Program-made: the position numbers and the translations under genes | Shown here: in pieces, positions 60,951 through 64,000 of the stretch | Layout of the letters: each line of letters starts with the position of its first letter | Numbering within the stretch: position 1 is the stretch's first letter | Notes under the pieces: generated by a model | Databases searched by the model: none | The model's input: the letters and a program-made list of their open reading frames with translations, nothing else | Told to the model about the DNA's origin: nothing | From: Cognataquiflexum rubidum | GTDB taxonomy: Bacteria > Bacteroidota > Bacteroidia > Cytophagales > Cyclobacteriaceae | NCBI RefSeq assembly: GCF_022538115.1 | Contig: NZ_JAKZAL010000010.1 | Coordinates: 1 to 64,000 of the forward strand | DNA length: 64,000 nt | Direction of reading: 5' to 3'

Positions 60951-61982
60951 ATGTCCCAAAATAACTATCCAAAACTACACAATGCGACTTGGCCGGGTAT
61001 TGTGGGGAAAGGCCCCGACTCAGAGCCAATCATTTCATTTGATGACATGCTGCAATCCACCGCCGCCGCAGAAGTCAACGGGGTAAAGTTTGACGGTATT
61101 GATATCGGACTTTTTGATCCACATATTGATCTGGATATGTCTGATGACGGTATCAAGAGATTGGCAGAAAAAGTGCAGAAACTTAACCTGAATATCGGAA
61201 GCCTTGTTGCTCCGATCTGGGGTGGGCCCGCTATGGGAAGTAAGGAAGACCGTGCGCTTTTTGTGGAAATGGTCCGAAAATCATGTGTTTTCGGTCAAAA
61301 ACTCAAAGACCTTGGTGTGAGACCTTACGGAATAGTAAGAATCGATTCGGCTAGCAGTGTTGAAAACTGGGCAAAGGACCCGATAAACAATACCAAACTG
61401 ATTGCACAGACATTCAGGGAAGCCTGTGATGTGGCTGCGGATTTTGGAGAAAAACTCGCTGCCGAAGGTGAAATCTGTTGGGGAGGCATGCACAGTTGGA
61501 GGGCGATGGTGGACACCCTTGACCAAACCAACAGGCCAAATATCGGATTTCAGGCAGATATGTCCCATACTTTCCTTTACATGTTGGGTTACAACAGTCC
61601 TGATGACAGGATTCTACCAAAGAACTTTGACTGGAATGACAGGGAAACATTGGATGAGGCATTCAAAAAATTGACAAAAGCACTTCGACCTTGGACCATA
61701 GATTTCCATGTGGCACAAAATGACGGGACAGTTTTCGGTTCGGGTTCGCATGACAAAACAGGCAGACATTGCCTTGCTAATGATCCAAATGGCAAACTTG
61801 ACATTGCTAGAGACGCAGGCCATTGGCTACGAAATGCAGACGGCGTGCTGACCAAAGCTTTCCAGCATATTTGTTGGGATGGCTGTATGTTTCCCAATGC
61901 CGTGATGGGCAATCAGCAGACTTGGAACGACATCCTTGCCAAAATGATCGAGGTGCGCAATGCACATGGATGGGTTGGGTAA
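60951..61982 (+). CDS. Xylose isomerase-like TIM-barrel isomerase/epimerase
   Basis: 343 residues, cytosolic. Its TIM-barrel features are [27 protein letters not shown] (strand 1 region), [11 protein letters not shown] (metal Glu), [12 protein letters not shown] (metal Asp and His), [25 protein letters not shown] and the final part [11 protein letters not shown]. It is longer than the 283- and 275-residue TIM proteins in this window. It is followed 216 nt later by the Gfo/Idh/MocA gene; TIM-barrel/dehydrogenase pairs of this kind handle keto- or inosose-type intermediates. The C-terminus ends AHGWVG just before a heptamer array. Confidence 0.87.
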   Translation: MSQNNYPKLHNATWPGIVGKGPDSEPIISFDDMLQSTAAAEVNGVKFDGIDIGLFDPHIDLDMSDDGIKRLAEKVQKLNLNIGSLVAPIWGGPAMGSKEDRALFVEMVRKSCVFGQKLKDLGVRPYGIVRIDSASSVENWAKDPINNTKLIAQTFREACDVAADFGEKLAAEGEICWGGMHSWRAMVDTLDQTNRPNIGFQADMSHTFLYMLGYNSPDDRILPKNFDWNDRETLDEAFKKLTKALRPWTIDFHVAQNDGTVFGSGSHDKTGRHCLANDPNGKLDIARDAGHWLRNADGVLTKAFQHICWDGCMFPNAVMGNQQTWNDILAKMIEVRNAHGWVG

Positions 61983-62193
61983 GGAGGAAGTGGGAATTAC
62001 GAAGTAGGTAGGAGGTAGGAGGTAAAAGGTAAGAGGTAAAAGGTTGGAAGTAAGAAGTTTGAAGTGGGAAGTATTAAGGAGGATTTGAAATCCTTTTCAA
62101 CTTTAAAACATTGCAACTTTTAAACTTTCTAACCCTTTGAATCTTCCAATTTTTCAATTTTGAAATTTTCAAATCTTTAAATCTTTAAATCCA
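61980..62193 (+). repeat. Fifteen heptamers then twelve octamers between two genes
   Basis: Strictly phased 7-bp units run from the TAA stop at 61980 to 62084 (for example GTAGGAG twice, GTAAAAG twice, GTAAGAG, GTAAGAA). After 13 nt, twelve 8-bp units follow (62098-62193; CAACTTTT, TCAATTTT, TAAATCTT type), ending 5 nt before ATG 62199. No insertion or deletion breaks either phase. Confidence 0.88.
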
Positions 62194-62198
62194 AAATA

Positions 62199-63359
62199 AT
62201 GAGCAAAAAACATATAAGAATCGGACTCATAGGAACGGGCTTGATGGGTAGAATTCACACCAACGCCTATAAGCGCATCCCTGACTTTTTTCCTGAATTT
62301 GAATACCTGCCAGTATTGCAGGCTGTATGCGCAAGGAGGGAAGATAAGGTCAAGGCCTTTGCTGAACAGTGGGGCTATGCATCATACGAAACAGATTGGA
62401 AGAAAATCATTGAGAGAGCCGACATTGATGCTGTGGATATTTGTACGCCCAACGCTTTTCATGCCGAAATAGCGATAGCGGCAGCTGCTGCCGGAAAGAT
62501 GATCCTTTGTGAAAAACCGCTCTCCAAAACTTTGGAGGAAGGCGAAAAAATGGTCAAAGCAGCAGAAAAGGCAGGCATTGCCAATACTGTTTGGTACAAC
62601 TATAGAAAAGTCCCGGCAGTGACTTTGGCCAAGCAAATCGTCGACTCGGGAAAACTGGGAAAAATATTCCATTACCGCGCCAATTTCCTCCAGGACTGGA
62701 CAATCAATCCCGAACTGCCGCAAGGTGGAGATGGGCTCTGGAGATTGGATGTAGACGCTGCAGGTTCGGGGGTGACCGGAGACTTGTTGGCGCATTGCAT
62801 CGATACAGCGATGTGGCTTAACGGCGGCATCAAAGATGTGTCAGCCATGACCGAAACTTTCGTCAAAGAAAGGGTTCATCAGGGAAGCGGACAGGTTCAG
62901 AAAGTCGGCATTGACGATGCATGTATTTTTCATTGCCACTTTGACAATGGATCTCTTGGGCTTTTTGAGGCCACAAGATATGCAAGGGGACACAAAGCCC
63001 TTTATACCTTTGAAATAAACGGGGAACATGCCTCGATCAGATGGGATTTACACGACATGAACTGGCTGGAATATTTTGACCATAAAGATGACCCGCATGT
63101 CAGGGGATGGAGAAAAATCCACATCACCGAAGGCGAGCAACCTTACATGAAGAGGTGGTGGATTCCCGGAACTAGTATCGGGTATGAGCATTCTTTCATC
63201 CATCATGCAGCTGATTTTTTCCATAGCTTGGAAACCGGAAAACCCTGCTCACCGACTTTCAAAGATGCCTACGAAACCCAAAAAGTCTGTCAGGCAGTCC
63301 TTGACTCCGCAGCCTCAAAAAGCTGGAAAGATACCGGAGTGGAATGGACAGAGAAGTAA
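62199..63359 (+). CDS. Gfo/Idh/MocA family NAD(P)-dependent sugar oxidoreductase
   Basis: 386 residues, cytosolic (no signal). The Rossmann motif is [13 protein letters not shown] (8-20) and the signature CEKPLSK is at 104-110 with Lys106. The C-terminal alpha/beta domain includes [27 protein letters not shown], with the family Asp and His. It should oxidise or reduce a sugar or inositol hydroxyl, often at C3. It is the last gene of the sugar run, followed by a strong terminator, and pairs with the TIM-barrel isomerase upstream. Confidence 0.92.
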   Translation: MSKKHIRIGLIGTGLMGRIHTNAYKRIPDFFPEFEYLPVLQAVCARREDKVKAFAEQWGYASYETDWKKIIERADIDAVDICTPNAFHAEIAIAAAAAGKMILCEKPLSKTLEEGEKMVKAAEKAGIANTVWYNYRKVPAVTLAKQIVDSGKLGKIFHYRANFLQDWTINPELPQGGDGLWRLDVDAAGSGVTGDLLAHCIDTAMWLNGGIKDVSAMTETFVKERVHQGSGQVQKVGIDDACIFHCHFDNGSLGLFEATRYARGHKALYTFEINGEHASIRWDLHDMNWLEYFDHKDDPHVRGWRKIHITEGEQPYMKRWWIPGTSIGYEHSFIHHAADFFHSLETGKPCSPTFKDAYETQKVCQAVLDSAASKSWKDTGVEWTEK

Positions 63360-63373
63360 ACCAAAAGAGCATA

Positions 63374-63400
63374 AAAAAACCTCTATAAAGGAGGTTTTTT
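63374..63400. terminator. Bidirectional terminator after the Gfo/Idh gene
   Basis: A 10-bp stem (AAAAAACCTC / GAGGTTTTTT) with a 7-nt loop and T-runs, 14 nt past the stop codon and 25 nt before the converging DUF2911 gene end. Confidence 0.88.
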
Positions 63401-63425
63401 ATTTTTTAGGCGGTTGAATGGTCTA

Positions 63426-63995
63426 TTAAAAAGCTCCTTTGAAGCCTTCCATTTTTTGGTCAACCTGAGTGTCCACCATAAATGACAACCTCACTTTATC
63501 CCAAGCCATAGTGACTTTGGCTACCTTGTTGTTTTCCGCAGAAATGGCATAGGAAAGTCTTTCCTGAGAATCAGCAGCCATCATTGGGGTTACTTTGATG
63601 GTAGCAGCATCATCTTTGGCAACTGCTTCTTCGTCAATTTTCCCATCTTTCATATAAGCAAATACAGAATTGCCTTTCCCATTTAGGTGAACAGTCCACT
63701 CGCCCGAGGCCATTGGTGTGATGAAAATGGAATATTTACCGGCACGAAGATTTTTACCACCAACGCTTACGCCTGTGCTGAATTCAATGATGGTGGTGGC
63801 ATTGGCACCTGCTCTCCAAGTAACCCCATACTTTTCGATTTCCCCAAAAATCTTCCTTCCTTTCAGAGCGGGAGAGGAATAGTCAATGCTGATTTTGGTG
63901 AAACCAACATTTTGGAACACAAAGGCTGCAGGGCTGGCAGCAGGGGACTGAAGTTGTGCATGAGACTGCACTGTAGCTGCCAAAAACAACATCAA
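63426..63995 (-). CDS. DUF2911 family exported protein (start may lie beyond the window)
   Basis: 189 residues are visible from an ATG at 63995, but the signal peptide (MMLFLAATVQSHAQ) looks short and lacks the basic start, so the real start may lie past base 64000. The domain is DUF2911: TKISIDYSSPALKGRKIFG, YGVTWRAGANATTIIEFS, VGGKNLRAGKYSIFITP, ending LSFMVDTQV. Function is unknown; it is an exported beta-rich protein common in Bacteroidota. Confidence 0.82.
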   Translation of the reverse strand: MMLFLAATVQSHAQLQSPAASPAAFVFQNVGFTKISIDYSSPALKGRKIFGEIEKYGVTWRAGANATTIIEFSTGVSVGGKNLRAGKYSIFITPMASGEWTVHLNGKGNSVFAYMKDGKIDEEAVAKDDAATIKVTPMMAADSQERLSYAISAENNKVAKVTMAWDKVRLSFMVDTQVDQKMEGFKGAF

Positions 63996-64000
63996 GGTTA

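Overview
The window looks like a chromosomal segment from a Bacteroidota member, most likely Cytophagales and probably Cyclobacteriaceae (Algoriphagus/Cyclobacterium-like). This is inferred from the protein families (a SusC-like TonB receptor, DUF6090, DUF4230, NIPSNAP, many exported sulfatases, esterases and glycosidases), Bacteroidota-style lipoboxes, the lack of clear Shine-Dalgarno sequences, and a few TAnnTTTG-like promoter boxes. No rRNA, tRNA, CRISPR array, intact insertion sequence or integrase was found.

Layout. 0-4.4 kb: left-edge gene tail, sulfatase, DUF4230 protein, and a restriction-modification pair (Type III Mod-like methyltransferase plus a small PD-(D/E)XK protein). 4.6-15.3 kb: exported esterases and peptidases (CE7-like esterase, S9 peptidase, tricorn-like S41 peptidase, lipase-like esterase), interrupted by a possible GNAT-like toxin-antitoxin pair. 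15.7-33.1 kb: an orphan VapB-like antitoxin, a DUF1593 protein, a barrel/M43 metalloprotease operon, DUF6090, ThuA, a SusC-like receptor without SusD, two TIM-barrel epimerases, a sulfatase, a DUF1016 nuclease and an aminopeptidase P. 33.5-40.4 kb: single-chain L-serine dehydratase (sdaA), whose 3' end is repeated in diverged form 5.3 kb downstream. Between the two copies lies a very AT-rich methyltransferase/unknown-protein pair plus wrecked RhuM and DUF1016 genes. I read this as a defence islet integrated at the sdaA 3' end.

40.4-63.4 kb is a large sugar-catabolic locus. Exported parts: GH31 glycosidase, three c-type cytochrome/beta-propeller proteins of the type best known from Planctomycetes, a DUF1549/DUF1553 membrane cytochrome, a Tat-exported DUF1501 protein and a DUF1080 lipoprotein. 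Cytosolic parts: DUF4432 epimerase, phosphomannose-isomerase-like cupin, TIM-barrel isomerase and Gfo/Idh/MocA dehydrogenase. A plausible but unproven model is oxidation of sugars or glycosides outside the cytoplasm with electrons passed to cytochrome c, cleavage of keto-glycosides by the DUF1080 protein, and isomerisation and reduction inside.

The most unusual non-coding structure is a set of diverged but strictly phased 7-bp and 8-bp repeat arrays in intergenic gaps. In sense orientation they usually run: stop codon, purine-rich heptamers, A/C-rich octamers, next ATG. A second heptamer family (GTCCACA/GTCGATA type) lies 3' of four minus-strand genes.
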